Positions 35,563-47,882 are shown, numbered from the stretch's first letter. The stretch is DNA of 64,000 nt from Actinokineospora globicatena (GCF_024171945.1 NZ_JAMTCR010000002.1:434001-498000), one strand, 5' to 3'. Notes: a model not told the origin generated them from the sequence alone. Program-made: numbers and translations.

Positions 35563-36188
35563 CCGACGTGATCACGATCGTCCTCGTCGACGACCACCCG
35601 GTGGTGCGCGAGGGGCTGCGCGGGATGCTGGAGGCCGAACCGGACCTGAGCGTGGTCGGCGAGGCCGGGTCCGGCGCCGAGGCGGTCGCCGTTGTCGCCC
35701 TGCTGCGCCCGGCCGTGGTGCTGATGGACCTGCGGATGCCCGGCCTCGACGGGGTCGGCGCGACCGAGCGGATCGTCGCGGCGGGCGGACCGAGCCGGGT
35801 CGTGGTGCTCACGACCTACGAGACCGATTCGGACATCCTGCGCGCGGTCGAGGCGGGCGCTTCGGGATATCTGCTCAAAGACGCCTCCCGCTCGGAATTG
35901 GCGGGCGCGGTTCGCGCGGCCAACCGCGGCGAGACGGTACTCGCACCCTCCGTAGCCGGAAGATTGGTCCGACAGGTTCGTCAACCCGCCAAACAGGCGC
36001 TTTCCGGTAGGGAGATCCAGGTACTCGGATTGGTGGCGAAAGGGCTGACGAACGCCGAGATCGGGGCATCCCTGCACATCAGCGAGGCCACCGTGAAAAC
36101 CCACCTGTTGCGCACATTCACGAAACTCGACGTATCCGACCGCACCGCCGCGGTCACGACGGCCATGGCCCGAGGCTTATTGGGTTGA
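35559..36188 (+). CDS. NarL-family response regulator
   Basis: 209 residues. Receiver domain with acidic pair VDDHP, phospho-acceptor Asp in VVLMDLRMPGLDG, VLTTYETDS (Thr) and GYLLKD (Lys). C-terminal LuxR/NarL HTH: LSGREIQVLGLVAKGLTNAE then IGASLHISEATVKTHLLR. Partner of the kinase. The last third has lower GC than the rest and ends with a TTA codon (36177-36179). Confidence 0.92.
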   Translation: MTDVITIVLVDDHPVVREGLRGMLEAEPDLSVVGEAGSGAEAVAVVALLRPAVVLMDLRMPGLDGVGATERIVAAGGPSRVVVLTTYETDSDILRAVEAGASGYLLKDASRSELAGAVRAANRGETVLAPSVAGRLVRQVRQPAKQALSGREIQVLGLVAKGLTNAEIGASLHISEATVKTHLLRTFTKLDVSDRTAAVTTAMARGLLG

Positions 36189-36210
36189 GTTATGACGCAC
36201 AATTTCGTTC

Positions 36211-38791
<2,581 letters not shown>

Positions 38792-38804
38792 AACCGGCCT
38801 GGAC

Positions 38805-38832
38805 GCGGGTGCGCCACCCCTGGCGCACCCGC
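38805..38832 (+). terminator. Hairpin terminator after serC
   Basis: GCGGGTGCGCCA and TGGCGCACCCGC are perfect 12-bp arms around CCCC. Confidence 0.8.
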
Positions 38833-39062
38833 TCCGTGCCCGGTCGCATCGCGTGCGTCACCGCCGCCCCGCCAGACCACACCAACACGCCCGCGAACGG
38901 GTGAACGCTGCACCAACCCGGTCGCGCGCAGTGCCTTGGATACGGCAAGATCACGGCGAGATGTCACGGGGATCGCGGCGCGCCTAGCGCAGGAAACCGC
39001 CACGCCGATCTACCGTGGGACGCTGGCGAGTGAAGTCCGCTCAGGTCGCAGGGAGGTTCGCG

Positions 39063-40058
39063 ATGCGCGCGCTGCGGGTCGTCGGGCTCTCGGATGACGG
39101 CAAGACGGTCATCTGCGAGGACCCGTCACGTGGCGAGCGCTTCACGCTCCCGGTCGACGAGCGCCTGCGTGCGGCCGCGCGCGGAGACGTCACCCGACTC
39201 GGCCAGATCGAGATCGAGCTGGAGAGCCAGATGCGTCCTCGGGAGATCCAGACCCGCATCCGCGCGGGTGAGTCCGTCGAGCAGGTGAGCGAGGCAGCGG
39301 GTATCCCCGCGCACAAGGTCGAGCGCTTCGCCTACCCGGTCCTGCTGGAGCGCTCGCGCACCGCGGACCTGGCGCAGCGGGCGCACCCCGTCCGCGAGGA
39401 CGGCCCCGACCTGCAAACCCTCGGCGAGGTCGTCGCGCACGCGTTCGGCCTGCGCGGCCAGGACTACGCCGCGGCCGGGTGGGACTCGTGGCGCGGCGAG
39501 GACGGCAAGTGGGTGGTCCAGATCTCGTGGACCGCGGGCCGTTCGCTCAACCGCGCGCACTGGTCGTTCCACCCCGGCGCGCACGGCGGCACGGTGTCAC
39601 CGCTCGACGAGCACGCCCACGACCTGCTCGACCCCCAGCCGAACCGGCCGCTGCGCACGGTGCGGCCGGTGACCGAGCTGGCCCAGGCCGCGCTCAACCT
39701 GGAGGCCCCCCGGCCGCAGGTCGAGCTGGAGCCGGACCCGGAGCTGGACGCCGCGGTGTTCGCGCCGCCGGTCGCCCCCGTCCCGGTCCCGGCCGCCGCG
39801 CAGGCACCGGTGGTCGACGACGAGCCGGACTTCGTGGCCGACTTCGAGCTGACCCCGGAACCGGCGCCCGTGCCGGAGGTCGAGGAGGACGAGCAGGTGG
39901 CCGACGAGCCGGTGGCGGAGATCCCCGAGCAGGACGCGCTGATCGACGAGCCCGCCCGCAAGTCCGAGCCGCCGCGCAGGCCCAAGGCGAAGAAGGCCAG
40001 GCCGATCGTCCCCTCGTGGGAAGACGTCCTCCTGGGCACCCGCTCCAACCGCGGGTAG
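39063..40058 (+). CDS. sepH: SepH, FtsZ-associated cell-division protein
   Basis: 331 residues. N-terminal DUF3071 domain with an HTH-like core (MRALRVVGLSDDGKTVICED; IPAHKVERFAYPVLLERSR) that in SepH binds and bundles FtsZ; a long Pro/Ala/Glu-rich disordered linker; and a conserved C-terminal IVPSWEDVLLGTR. The start ATG 39063 has GGGAGG 6 nt upstream. Lies next to serC as in Streptomyces and mycobacteria. Confidence 0.92.
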   Translation: MRALRVVGLSDDGKTVICEDPSRGERFTLPVDERLRAAARGDVTRLGQIEIELESQMRPREIQTRIRAGESVEQVSEAAGIPAHKVERFAYPVLLERSRTADLAQRAHPVREDGPDLQTLGEVVAHAFGLRGQDYAAAGWDSWRGEDGKWVVQISWTAGRSLNRAHWSFHPGAHGGTVSPLDEHAHDLLDPQPNRPLRTVRPVTELAQAALNLEAPRPQVELEPDPELDAAVFAPPVAPVPVPAAAQAPVVDDEPDFVADFELTPEPAPVPEVEEDEQVADEPVAEIPEQDALIDEPARKSEPPRRPKAKKARPIVPSWEDVLLGTRSNRG

Positions 40059-40116
40059 CCACGAACGCTGGTCGAGGAGCGGCGGCACCCCACCGGGGTG
40101 CGCCGCTCCTCGCGTT

Positions 40117-40353
40117 TCAGCGGGTGGGGACCGCGTCGAGCACCTCGGGTGCGGTGCCGGATTCGGCGCACCACTGCTCGGCCAGGTCGCGGGTGAGCCA
40201 GGTGGCGCCCGCGGGTGTGGTGTGGCCGAGGTGGATCCAGCCGTCGGGCGCCAGGACGTGGACGTCGGTGCCGCGCAGTGCGAGCAGGCGGCCGCCGGGG
40301 TACGCCATCGTGGGCGCCGAGCGGAGGAACCGGGCGGTTTCTGGCCGGGGCAT
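40117..40353 (-). CDS. Hypothetical protein (78 aa)
   Basis: Short cytoplasmic protein starting MPRPETARFLRSAPTMAYPG, with GGRLLALRGTDVHVLAPDGW and ATWLTRDLAEQWCAESG. The coding pattern (G/C third positions) continues to the stop, and it sits between convergent sepH and the ABC exporter genes. No family recognised. The start could also lie at 40389. Confidence 0.5.
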   Translation of the reverse strand: MPRPETARFLRSAPTMAYPGGRLLALRGTDVHVLAPDGWIHLGHTTPAGATWLTRDLAEQWCAESGTAPEVLDAVPTR

Positions 40354-40461
40354 GCGCCCATGATGCCCCGCCGCGAGCCGCACGGGCACCGGTGGCGGCG
40401 GCGAAACTCGGATGCCCGCACCGCACCGGAGTGGCTACCGTCGGGGCCCGGACCGGGACGG

Positions 40462-42225
40462 ATGGAGCAGACACCGACCATGAAGGCACTGCGCAAGGTC
40501 GTTCCCTACCTCCGGCCCTTCAGCGGGAGGCTCACCCTGGCCGGGGTGGCCGTGCTGGGGTCGATGGTGTGCGGGCTGGCGATCCCGCTGGTGCTGCAAC
40601 AGATCCTGGACGGCCCGGTGGCCCGCCGCGAGACCGGACCGCTGGTGTGGTTGCTGCTGGCCGTCGCGGCGCTCGGCGCGGCCGAGGCACTGATGTTCTA
40701 CGTGCGGCGCAGGCTGGTGGCCGGGCCGTGCACGGCGATCGAGGCCCGGATGCGCGCCGACCTGTTCGCGCACCTGCAGCGGCTGCCGATCTCCTTCCAC
40801 GACCGCTGGCCGTCCGGGCAGCTGCTCTCGCGCGCGGTCAGCGACCTGGCCACGCTGCGCCGCTACATCGCGTTCTCCGGGATCTTCCTGGTGGTGAACA
40901 CGGTGACGCTGGTGCTCGGGCTGGTCGTGCTGTTCGTCCTGGCGCCGGTGCTCGGGGTGATCGCGCTGATCTGCGCCGCGCCGCTGGTCGTGGTCTCGAC
41001 GCAGTACGAGTCCAAGTACGCCCTGCTGACCAGGCGGGCCCAGGACCAGGGCGGCGACCTGGCCACGGTGGTCGAGGAGTCGGTGCTCGGCGTCCGGGTG
41101 CTCAAGGCGTTCGGCCGCGGACCGCACCTGGCCAGGCACTTCGCCGCCCAGGCGCGGGAGCTGCGCGGGACCGAGATCGCCAAGGTCAAGATGGTCGCGG
41201 TGCTCTCCGGCAGCATCGTCCTGCTGCCGGAGCTGGGGATCGCGGCGCAGCTGCTGTTCGGCGCGTTCGGCGTGGCCGACGGGTCGATGACGGTCGGCAC
41301 CCTGGTCGCCGGGATCACCGTGACCGCGTACCTGCGCTGGCCGACGGAGTCGATCGGGTGGCTGCTGGCCGAGACGAACCAGACCGAGACCGCCGCCGCC
41401 CGGTACTGGGAGGTCCGCGAGGCCGAGGTGACCATCACCGATCCGGAGCGCCCGCGCGAGCTGCCCGCCGACGGCGTCGGCGCGGTCCGGTTCGACGGGG
41501 TCCGGTTCGCCCACGAGGGCGCCGAGCGCGATGTGCTGTCCAGTGTGGACCTCGAGTTGCGCCCGGGCGAGACCGTGGCCCTGGTCGGGGCGACCGGGTC
41601 GGGCAAGTCGACGCTGGCGATGCTGGTCCCCCGGCTGGCGGACGTGTCCGGCGGTCGGGTGAGCGTGGACGGCGTCGACGTGCGCGACCTGCGGTTGGCC
41701 GACCTGCGCTCGGTGGTCGCGATGGCCTTCGAGGAACCGGTGCTGTTCTCGGCGAGCGTCCGGGAGAACGTGGCGCTCGGCGCGCCGGAGGTGACCGACG
41801 AGCAGGTCAGGGAGGCGCTGCGGGTGGCGCAGGCCGAGGAGTTCGTCGACCGGTTGCCGTGGGGGCTCGATACCCGCATCGGCGAGGAGGGCTTGTCGCT
41901 GTCCGGCGGGCAGCGCCAGCGGTTGGCGCTGGCCAGGGCCGTGGTCGGTCGGCCGAAGGTGCTGGTGCTCGACGACCCGCTCTCGGCGTTGGACGTGCAC
42001 ACCGAGGCCGAGGTCGAGCGGGCGCTGCGCGCGGTGCTCACCGGGGTGACCGCGCTGGTCGTGGCGCACCGGCCGAGCACCGTCCGGCTCGCCGACCGGG
42101 TCGCGCTGCTGCACCAGGGCCGCATCGCCGCCGTCGGCACCCACGAGCACCTGCTCAAGACCTCCGCCGCCTACCGCGACCAACTGTCCACTGAGGATGA
42201 GGACCGAGCCGAGGTGGCGTCGTGA
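40462..42225 (+). CDS. ABC exporter half-transporter A, degenerate ATPase site
   Basis: 587 residues: six-helix ABC membrane domain (residues 15-300) and nucleotide-binding domain. Walker A is VGATGSGKSTL, signature LSLSGGQRQRLALARA, H-loop VAHRPSTVRLAD. Walker B reads VLVLDDPLSALD, so the catalytic Glu is Asp, and the Q-loop reads AMAFEEPVLFS without the usual Gln. This is the pattern of the non-canonical half of heterodimeric exporters (as in Rv1272c/Rv1273c-type pairs). GTGA overlap with its partner. ATG 40480 is an alternative start. Confidence 0.88.
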   Translation: MEQTPTMKALRKVVPYLRPFSGRLTLAGVAVLGSMVCGLAIPLVLQQILDGPVARRETGPLVWLLLAVAALGAAEALMFYVRRRLVAGPCTAIEARMRADLFAHLQRLPISFHDRWPSGQLLSRAVSDLATLRRYIAFSGIFLVVNTVTLVLGLVVLFVLAPVLGVIALICAAPLVVVSTQYESKYALLTRRAQDQGGDLATVVEESVLGVRVLKAFGRGPHLARHFAAQARELRGTEIAKVKMVAVLSGSIVLLPELGIAAQLLFGAFGVADGSMTVGTLVAGITVTAYLRWPTESIGWLLAETNQTETAAARYWEVREAEVTITDPERPRELPADGVGAVRFDGVRFAHEGAERDVLSSVDLELRPGETVALVGATGSGKSTLAMLVPRLADVSGGRVSVDGVDVRDLRLADLRSVVAMAFEEPVLFSASVRENVALGAPEVTDEQVREALRVAQAEEFVDRLPWGLDTRIGEEGLSLSGGQRQRLALARAVVGRPKVLVLDDPLSALDVHTEAEVERALRAVLTGVTALVVAHRPSTVRLADRVALLHQGRIAAVGTHEHLLKTSAAYRDQLSTEDEDRAEVAS

Positions 42226-44069
42226 CCGCACCGACCGACCAGCAGTCGACCGACGACCAGTGGCGCGGCGTCGCCGCCGAGGACACCGAGCAGGTCGACC
42301 GGGCGGTCGGGCTCAAGCTCAAGCGCCGGTCGCTGGCGCTGCTCGGATCGCTGCTGCGACCGCACCGGCGGTGGGCGGCGCTCGGCCTGGCCATGGTCGT
42401 GGTGGAGAACCTGGCGCGGCTGGCCGGACCGCTGCTGATCGCGGTGGTGATCGACTCCGGCATCCCGGCCGTGCTGCGCGGGGACCCGACCGTGCTGGCG
42501 TGGTGCGTGGTCGCATACGCGGCGTGCTCCGTGGCGACCGCCGGGCTGGGCGCGGCGTTCCTGGTGCTATCCGGGCGGATCGGCCAGGACCTGGTGCTCG
42601 ACCTGCGGCAGCGGATGTTCCGGCACGCCCAGCGGCTGTCGCTGTCCTTCCACGAGACCTACACCTCGGGCCGGGTCATCTCCCGGCAGACCACCGACGT
42701 CGACTCGCTCAACGAACTGCTCGAGATCGGCCTCAACAACCTGATGACCTCGGTGCTCTCCGCCGTGGGCATCACCGTCATGCTGCTGACCCTCGACCTG
42801 GAACTGGCCGGGCTGACGCTGCTCACCTCGGTGCCGCTGTACTTCGCGACGCGCTGGTTCCTGCGCCGCTCCAACCAGGCCTACCGCGGCGTCAGCGGCC
42901 GGACGGCCACGGTGATCGTGCACTACGTCGAGACCATGAACGGCATGCGCGCGGTGCAGGCGTTCCGCCGCGAGGGCCGCAACAAGTCCATCATGGACGG
43001 TCTGAACACCCGGCTGCGGTCCTCGGCGCACGACTCGCTCGACGTGGTCGCCACCTTCATCATGTCGGTGCGGCTGGTCGGCAACCTGTCGCTGGCCGCG
43101 GTGCTGGCCGTCGGCGCGTTCCGGGTGACCGGTGGGACGCTGGAACTGGGCGTGCTGACCGCGTTCACGCTGTACCTGCGCAGGCTGTTCGACCCGCTGG
43201 ACGAAGTCGCGATGTTCGCGTCCGCGTACTCGTCGGCGATCGCGGCGCTGGAGAAGATCTCCGGGCTGTTGCAGGAAGACCCGACGGTCCGCGAGCCGGA
43301 GCGTCCACGCGCACTGCCGCCGCACCGGGGTGGGCTGCCGGTCGAGTTCAGCGGGACCGAGTTCCGCTACCGGGCGGACACCCCGGTCGTGCTGCCGGAA
43401 CTGGACCTGGCGATCCCCGCCGGGCAGACGGTCGCGCTGGTCGGACCGACCGGCGCGGGCAAGTCGACCATCGCCAAGCTGCTGGCGCGGTTCTACGACC
43501 CGACCGCCGGGCAGGTGCTGCTGGCCGGGGTCGACCTGCGCGAGGTGTCCGATGTGGAGCTGCGCCGGTCGGTGGTGATGGTGACCCAGGAGAACTTCCT
43601 GTTCTCCGGGTCGGTCGCCGACAACATCGCGCTCGGCAAACCGGAGGCCTCGCGCGCCGAGATCGAGTCGGCGGCCCGCGCGGTCGGGGCGCACGAGTTC
43701 ATCAGCGAGCTGCCGGAGGGCTACGACACCGACGTGCGCAAGCGCGGTGGTCGGCTCTCCGCCGGTCAGCGCCAGGTGATCGCGTTCGCCCGCGCCTTCC
43801 TGGCCGACCCGGCGGTGCTGGTGCTCGACGAGGCGACCTCCAGCCTGGACCTGCCGACCGAGCGGGTGGTGCAGCGCGCGTTGGAGTCGGTGCTGGCCGA
43901 CCGGACCGCGCTGATCATCGCCCACCGGCTCTCCACGGTGCTGATCGCCGACCGGGTCCTGGTGGTCACCGACGGGCGGGTCACCGAGGACGGCGACCCG
44001 GCCGACCTGATCACCGGCTCCGGCCACTTCGCCGCGCTGCACGACGCGTGGCGCGACTCGCTGGCCTAG
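42222..44069 (+). CDS. ABC exporter half-transporter B
   Basis: 615 residues: N-terminal cytoplasmic extension of about 40, six-helix domain, then an ATPase domain with Walker A VGPTGAGKSTIAKLL, Q-loop VMVTQENFLFSG, signature RLSAGQRQVIAFARA, canonical Walker B VLVLDEATSSLDL and H-loop IIAHRLSTV. Forms the heterodimer with the preceding gene. Lipid or drug export is the usual role; substrate unknown. Confidence 0.9.
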   Translation: MTAPTDQQSTDDQWRGVAAEDTEQVDRAVGLKLKRRSLALLGSLLRPHRRWAALGLAMVVVENLARLAGPLLIAVVIDSGIPAVLRGDPTVLAWCVVAYAACSVATAGLGAAFLVLSGRIGQDLVLDLRQRMFRHAQRLSLSFHETYTSGRVISRQTTDVDSLNELLEIGLNNLMTSVLSAVGITVMLLTLDLELAGLTLLTSVPLYFATRWFLRRSNQAYRGVSGRTATVIVHYVETMNGMRAVQAFRREGRNKSIMDGLNTRLRSSAHDSLDVVATFIMSVRLVGNLSLAAVLAVGAFRVTGGTLELGVLTAFTLYLRRLFDPLDEVAMFASAYSSAIAALEKISGLLQEDPTVREPERPRALPPHRGGLPVEFSGTEFRYRADTPVVLPELDLAIPAGQTVALVGPTGAGKSTIAKLLARFYDPTAGQVLLAGVDLREVSDVELRRSVVMVTQENFLFSGSVADNIALGKPEASRAEIESAARAVGAHEFISELPEGYDTDVRKRGGRLSAGQRQVIAFARAFLADPAVLVLDEATSSLDLPTERVVQRALESVLADRTALIIAHRLSTVLIADRVLVVTDGRVTEDGDPADLITGSGHFAALHDAWRDSLA

Positions 44070-44085
44070 CCGGTGGTCCGGACCA

Positions 44086-44682
44086 TCAGCCGAAGACGAT
44101 GAACGGCAGGGTCAACCAGCCCAGGCCGATCCCGGCCGCGACGCCGACCGCGACCCAGCGCCAGGTGGGCACCTTGCGCGCCAACCAGACCGAGGGCAGC
44201 AGGCCCGCGCTGATGACCAGGTTCGACGCGACCGCGAGCAGCGGGTTCGTCTCGTACAGGGTGACCGCGAGGGTGATCACGGAGAACAGCACCAGCGCGC
44301 CGGTGAAGCCCGCGACCAACAGGCCGACACCCCACGGGGTCGGCTCGTCGACGACGGTCTCCTCGGCGGCGGGAGCATCGATGACCTCGGGTGGGTTCAC
44401 GGTCGACACCTCTCCGGACAGGGGATCCACGTAGCTGACTGGGGTGCCCATGACGGCGGCGACCCGCTCGGCGAGTTGCCTGCCGCGCTTGGTCACCAGC
44501 TCCGCCGCCTGGTCCGGGTCCTCGTCGGTGCCCCGGCGCAGCGCGGCCGCGACCTTGGCCCACTCGTGCAGCGCGGTCGACAGGTCGGAGCCGAGGGCGA
44601 GGGTGTGCGGGTCCACCTCGCGCTCGCCGGTGCCGTCGTCCCCGATGAGGATGGCGCGGTCATCCCTGGCGCGCAGTTCCAC
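44086..44682 (-). CDS. Membrane protein, DUF2537-like
   Basis: 198 residues. N-terminal cytoplasmic part (VELRARDDRAILIGDDGTG) with helices, then three to four membrane helices in the last 80 residues (GVGLLVAGFTGALVLFSVI; NLVISAGLLPSVWLA; VAVGVAAGIGLGWLTLPFIV). GTG 44682 has AAAGGGG upstream and overlaps the end of the RNA methylase gene, with which it is coupled. The same pair occurs in mycobacteria (DUF2537 next to a SpoU methylase), from memory. Confidence 0.7.
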   Translation of the reverse strand: MELRARDDRAILIGDDGTGEREVDPHTLALGSDLSTALHEWAKVAAALRRGTDEDPDQAAELVTKRGRQLAERVAAVMGTPVSYVDPLSGEVSTVNPPEVIDAPAAEETVVDEPTPWGVGLLVAGFTGALVLFSVITLAVTLYETNPLLAVASNLVISAGLLPSVWLARKVPTWRWVAVGVAAGIGLGWLTLPFIVFG

Positions 44683-45490
44683 CGGTTCCCCTTTCTGCGA
44701 GCGCGTAGAAGGCGACCGCCGCTGCGGTGGCCACGTTGAGCGAGTCGACCGCCCCCGACATCGGGATGCGCGCGGCGACGTCGGCGGCGGCGATGGCCTC
44801 GTCGGTGAGCCCCGGGCCCTCCGAGCCGAGCAGCACCGCCACCCGTTCGTCGGCGCGCACGGCCTCGGACAGCGGTACCGCATCGGCCGCCGGGGTGAGC
44901 GCGAGCACGCGGAACCCGCTGTCGCGCAACCACTTCAGGCCTTCGGGCCACGGTTCGAGCTCGGCGAAGGGCACCGCGAGGACGTGCCCCATCGACACCC
45001 GGACGCTGCGCCGGTAGAGCGGGTCGCTGCAGCCGGGGCCGAGCAGGACGCCGTCGACGCCGAGCGCGGCGGCGTTGCGGAACAGCGCGCCGAGGTTCTC
45101 GTGGTCGCCGACGCCCTCCAGGACCGCGAGGGTGCGCGCGTTCTCGGCCAGGCGCACCGGATCCGGGGCGGGCGCGCGGTCGGCGGCGGCCAGGATGCCC
45201 CGGTTCAGGTGAAACCCGACCGCATCGGCCATGACCTCGGCACTGGCGACGTAGGCGGGCGCGTCGATACCGGCCAACTCGTCTGCTAGTTCTTCGACGC
45301 GGCGGCGGATCCCGAGCAGGGCGCGCACCGGGTAGGGGGAGGCGAGCAGCCGCCGCACGACGATGACGCCCTCGGCGATGACCAAGCCGCGACCACCCGG
45401 TCGGTCCGGGCGGCGGTCGGCCCTCGACAGGTCGCGGAAGTCGTCCAGCCGTGGGTCCGCCGGGTCGGTCACCTCGATCACCTGCGCCAC
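44660..45490 (-). CDS. SpoU/TrmH-family RNA 2'-O-methyltransferase
   Basis: 276 residues. An N-terminal substrate-binding domain (GRGLVIAEGVIVVRRLLASP) and a SPOUT knot with the three motifs: GDHENLGALFRNAAALGVDG, VLLGSEGPGLTDEAI and IPMSGAVDSLNVATAAAVAF. Methylates a ribose in rRNA or tRNA using SAM. GTG 45490. Overlaps the DUF2537-like gene by 23 nt. Confidence 0.9.
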   Translation of the reverse strand: MAQVIEVTDPADPRLDDFRDLSRADRRPDRPGGRGLVIAEGVIVVRRLLASPYPVRALLGIRRRVEELADELAGIDAPAYVASAEVMADAVGFHLNRGILAAADRAPAPDPVRLAENARTLAVLEGVGDHENLGALFRNAAALGVDGVLLGPGCSDPLYRRSVRVSMGHVLAVPFAELEPWPEGLKWLRDSGFRVLALTPAADAVPLSEAVRADERVAVLLGSEGPGLTDEAIAAADVAARIPMSGAVDSLNVATAAAVAFYALAERGTGGTARQG

Positions 45491-45667
45491 GGGGGCAGTC
45501 TCGCACGTCTGCGGCGAACGGGTAGCGCCCTCACCCGCCGCTCGCTCTGTGTCACGACGAGATAACGCACTGCACCAATTTGGGCGCTAGCCCGACCGGG
45601 TTGGCTGTGCGAACGTTGGCCTCCCGCGCGTGCGCCGGACGCCGATCCGGCCAGACGGGAGGGCGGC

Positions 45668-47161
45668 ATGGGGCAAGACGTGAAAATCGACGCTTTCAGC
45701 CGAGAAGACCGGCAGCGCTACCGCCAGAAGGTGCGCCGGTGCCTGGACGCGCTGGAGCGCATGCTGGCCGAGGGTGGTTTCGCCGACGAGCACCCGAGGA
45801 TGGGCCTGGAGATCGAGCTCAACCTGGTCGACGACGCGCTGGCGCCCGCCATGCTCAACCGCACGGTCCTCGAGAAGATCAACGACCCGTGCTACACGAC
45901 CGAACTCGGCCAGCACAACCTGGAGCTCAACGTGCCGCCGCGCCCGTTGCGCGACGAGCAGTCCACCGACCTCGAGCGCGAACTGCGGCTCTCGCTGGCC
46001 GACGCCGGTCTCAAGGCGCGCGACGCGGGAGCAAGTCTCGTGATGATCGGGACGCTGCCGACGCTGCGCAGCGAGCACTTCGACATCCGGTGGCTGACCC
46101 AGAACCCGCGCTACCGCAAGCTCAACGACCAGATCTTCGCCCTGCGCGGCGAGGAACTGCTGCTGCACATGGAAGGCGTGCCGCTGCCCGGTCAGCGCGC
46201 GGAGCGGTTGCGGTGCCTGCAGGACTCCATCCTCGCCGAGTCGGCGTGCACGTCCGCGCAGCTGCACCTGCAGGTGCCGCCGGAGAAGTTCGCGGCCAAC
46301 TGGAACGCCGCGCAGTGCCTTGCAGGCGTCCAAGTCGCGATCGCGGCGAACTCGCCCTTCCTGCTGCGCAAGGCGTTGTGGCACGAGACCCGGATCCCGC
46401 TGTTCCAGCAGGCGACCGACACCCGGCCGCAGGAGCTGCAGAACCAGGGTGTGCGACCGAGGGTGTGGTTCGGCGAGCGGTGGATCACCTCGATCTTCGA
46501 CCTGTTCGAGGAGAACGTGCGCTACTTCCCCGGCCTGCTCCCGGAAGTCGACGACGAGGACCCGTTCGAGGCGCTGGAGTCCGGTCGCGCGCCGCGGTTG
46601 GCCGAGCTGCGGCTGCACAACGGCACGATCTGGCGGTGGAACCGGCCGGTCTACGACGTGTTCAACGACGTGCCGCACCTGCGGGTGGAGAACCGGGTGC
46701 TGCCCGCGGGTCCGACCGTGGTCGACCTGATCGCCAACGCGGCGTTCTTCTACGGCGCCCAGCGCGCGCTGACCGCGGAAGAGCGTCCACTGTGGACGCG
46801 CATGTCGTTCCAGGCGGCGGAGGAGAACCTGCACGCGGGCGCGCGGCACGCCTTCGACGCGCAGCTGTACTGGCCGGGCATCGGCTGGGTGCCGCCGGAC
46901 GAGCTGGTGCTGCGGGTGCTGCTGCCGATGGCGCACGAGGGCCTGCGCGACTGCGGGGTGTCCGACGAGTCCCGCGAGCGCTACCTCGGCGTGATCGAGG
47001 CGCGCTGCCTGGCGCGGCGGACCGGGTCGACCTGGCAGCGCGCCGTGGTCGCCGACCTGGAGGCACACGGGTACGACCGCGACGCCGCCCTGGCGACGAT
47101 GCTGCGCCGCTACATCGAGCTGAGCGCCGCGGGTGAGCCGGTTCACACCTGGGAGCTGTGA
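45668..47161 (+). CDS. Glutamate-cysteine ligase family (GCS2) protein
   Basis: 497 residues. GCS2-type carboxylate-amine ligase: PRMGLEIELNLVDD (metal/ATP Glu residues), GQHNLELNVPPRPL, ACTSAQLHLQVPPEKFAANW, NSPFLLRKALWHETRIPLFQQ and VENRVLPAGPTVVDLIANAA. It ligates an amino acid to a glutamate-like carboxylate; relation to mycothiol or ergothioneine synthesis is not shown. Followed by sodA, which fits redox function. ATG 45668 with GGGAGG upstream. Confidence 0.85.
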   Translation: MGQDVKIDAFSREDRQRYRQKVRRCLDALERMLAEGGFADEHPRMGLEIELNLVDDALAPAMLNRTVLEKINDPCYTTELGQHNLELNVPPRPLRDEQSTDLERELRLSLADAGLKARDAGASLVMIGTLPTLRSEHFDIRWLTQNPRYRKLNDQIFALRGEELLLHMEGVPLPGQRAERLRCLQDSILAESACTSAQLHLQVPPEKFAANWNAAQCLAGVQVAIAANSPFLLRKALWHETRIPLFQQATDTRPQELQNQGVRPRVWFGERWITSIFDLFEENVRYFPGLLPEVDDEDPFEALESGRAPRLAELRLHNGTIWRWNRPVYDVFNDVPHLRVENRVLPAGPTVVDLIANAAFFYGAQRALTAEERPLWTRMSFQAAEENLHAGARHAFDAQLYWPGIGWVPPDELVLRVLLPMAHEGLRDCGVSDESRERYLGVIEARCLARRTGSTWQRAVVADLEAHGYDRDAALATMLRRYIELSAAGEPVHTWEL

Positions 47162-47196
47162 CCGAGGAGTGGACCCGCCCGACGCGCCGGGCTTCT

Positions 47197-47228
47197 TGCC
47201 AGTATGTTGCAGTTAGAACTGACTGGCA
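47197..47228 (+). promoter_or_regulatory. Nested inverted repeats in sodA promoter region
   Basis: TGCCAGT (47197-47203) and ACTGGCA (47222-47228) enclose a second palindrome, CAGTT-AG-AACTG (47210-47221). They lie 19 bp before the sodA start and probably bind a regulator or form a leader hairpin. Confidence 0.5.
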
Positions 47229-47246
47229 TCAACTCAAGGAGAGCAC

Positions 47247-47882
47247 GTGGCTCCGTACGTCTTGCCCGATCTCGACTACGACTACGGGCAGCTCGAGCCG
47301 GTGATCATCGGCGACATCAACGAACTCCACCACAGCAAGCACCACGCCGCGTACGTCAAGGGCACCAACGACACGCTGGAGAAGATCGCGGAGGCGCGCG
47401 ACAAGGGCGACTTCAGCTCCATCGTCGGCCTGGAGACGACCCTCGCGTTCAACCTCGCGGGCCACACGCTGCACAACCAGTGGTGGACCAACCTCAGCCC
47501 GGACGGCGGCGACAAGCCGACCGGTGAGCTCGCCGCCGCCATCGACGAGCACTTCGGCTCGTTCGACGGGCTGCGCGCCCAGCTCAACGCGGTGTCCGGC
47601 ACCATCCAGGGCTCCGGCTGGGGCGTGCTGGCCTGGGACCCGATCGGCTCGCGGCTGATCACCCAGCAGCTCAAGGACCACCACTCGAACCTGTCGATCG
47701 CCACCACGCCGCTGCTGGTGTTCGACACCTGGGAGCACGCGTACTACCTGCAGTACAAGAACGTGAAGGTCGACTACATCGACCGGCTCTGGAACATCGT
47801 CAACTGGGCCGACGTCACCGCCCGGTTCGACGCGGCGCGGGCGGGCGTCAACGGCCTGCGCCCACCGGCACCGCAGGCGTAG
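47247..47882 (+). CDS. sodA: Superoxide dismutase (Fe/Mn)
   Basis: Dismutates superoxide. 211 residues, full length. Metal ligands by alignment: H28 (ELHHSKHH), H76 ([10 protein letters not shown]), D160 and H164 ([13 protein letters not shown]). The [12 protein letters not shown] and [11 protein letters not shown] blocks match Fe/Mn enzymes; the metal cannot be told with certainty. No signal peptide. GTG 47247 with AAGGAG upstream. Strong terminator at 47936. Confidence 0.95.
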   Translation: MAPYVLPDLDYDYGQLEPVIIGDINELHHSKHHAAYVKGTNDTLEKIAEARDKGDFSSIVGLETTLAFNLAGHTLHNQWWTNLSPDGGDKPTGELAAAIDEHFGSFDGLRAQLNAVSGTIQGSGWGVLAWDPIGSRLITQQLKDHHSNLSIATTPLLVFDTWEHAYYLQYKNVKVDYIDRLWNIVNWADVTARFDAARAGVNGLRPPAPQA

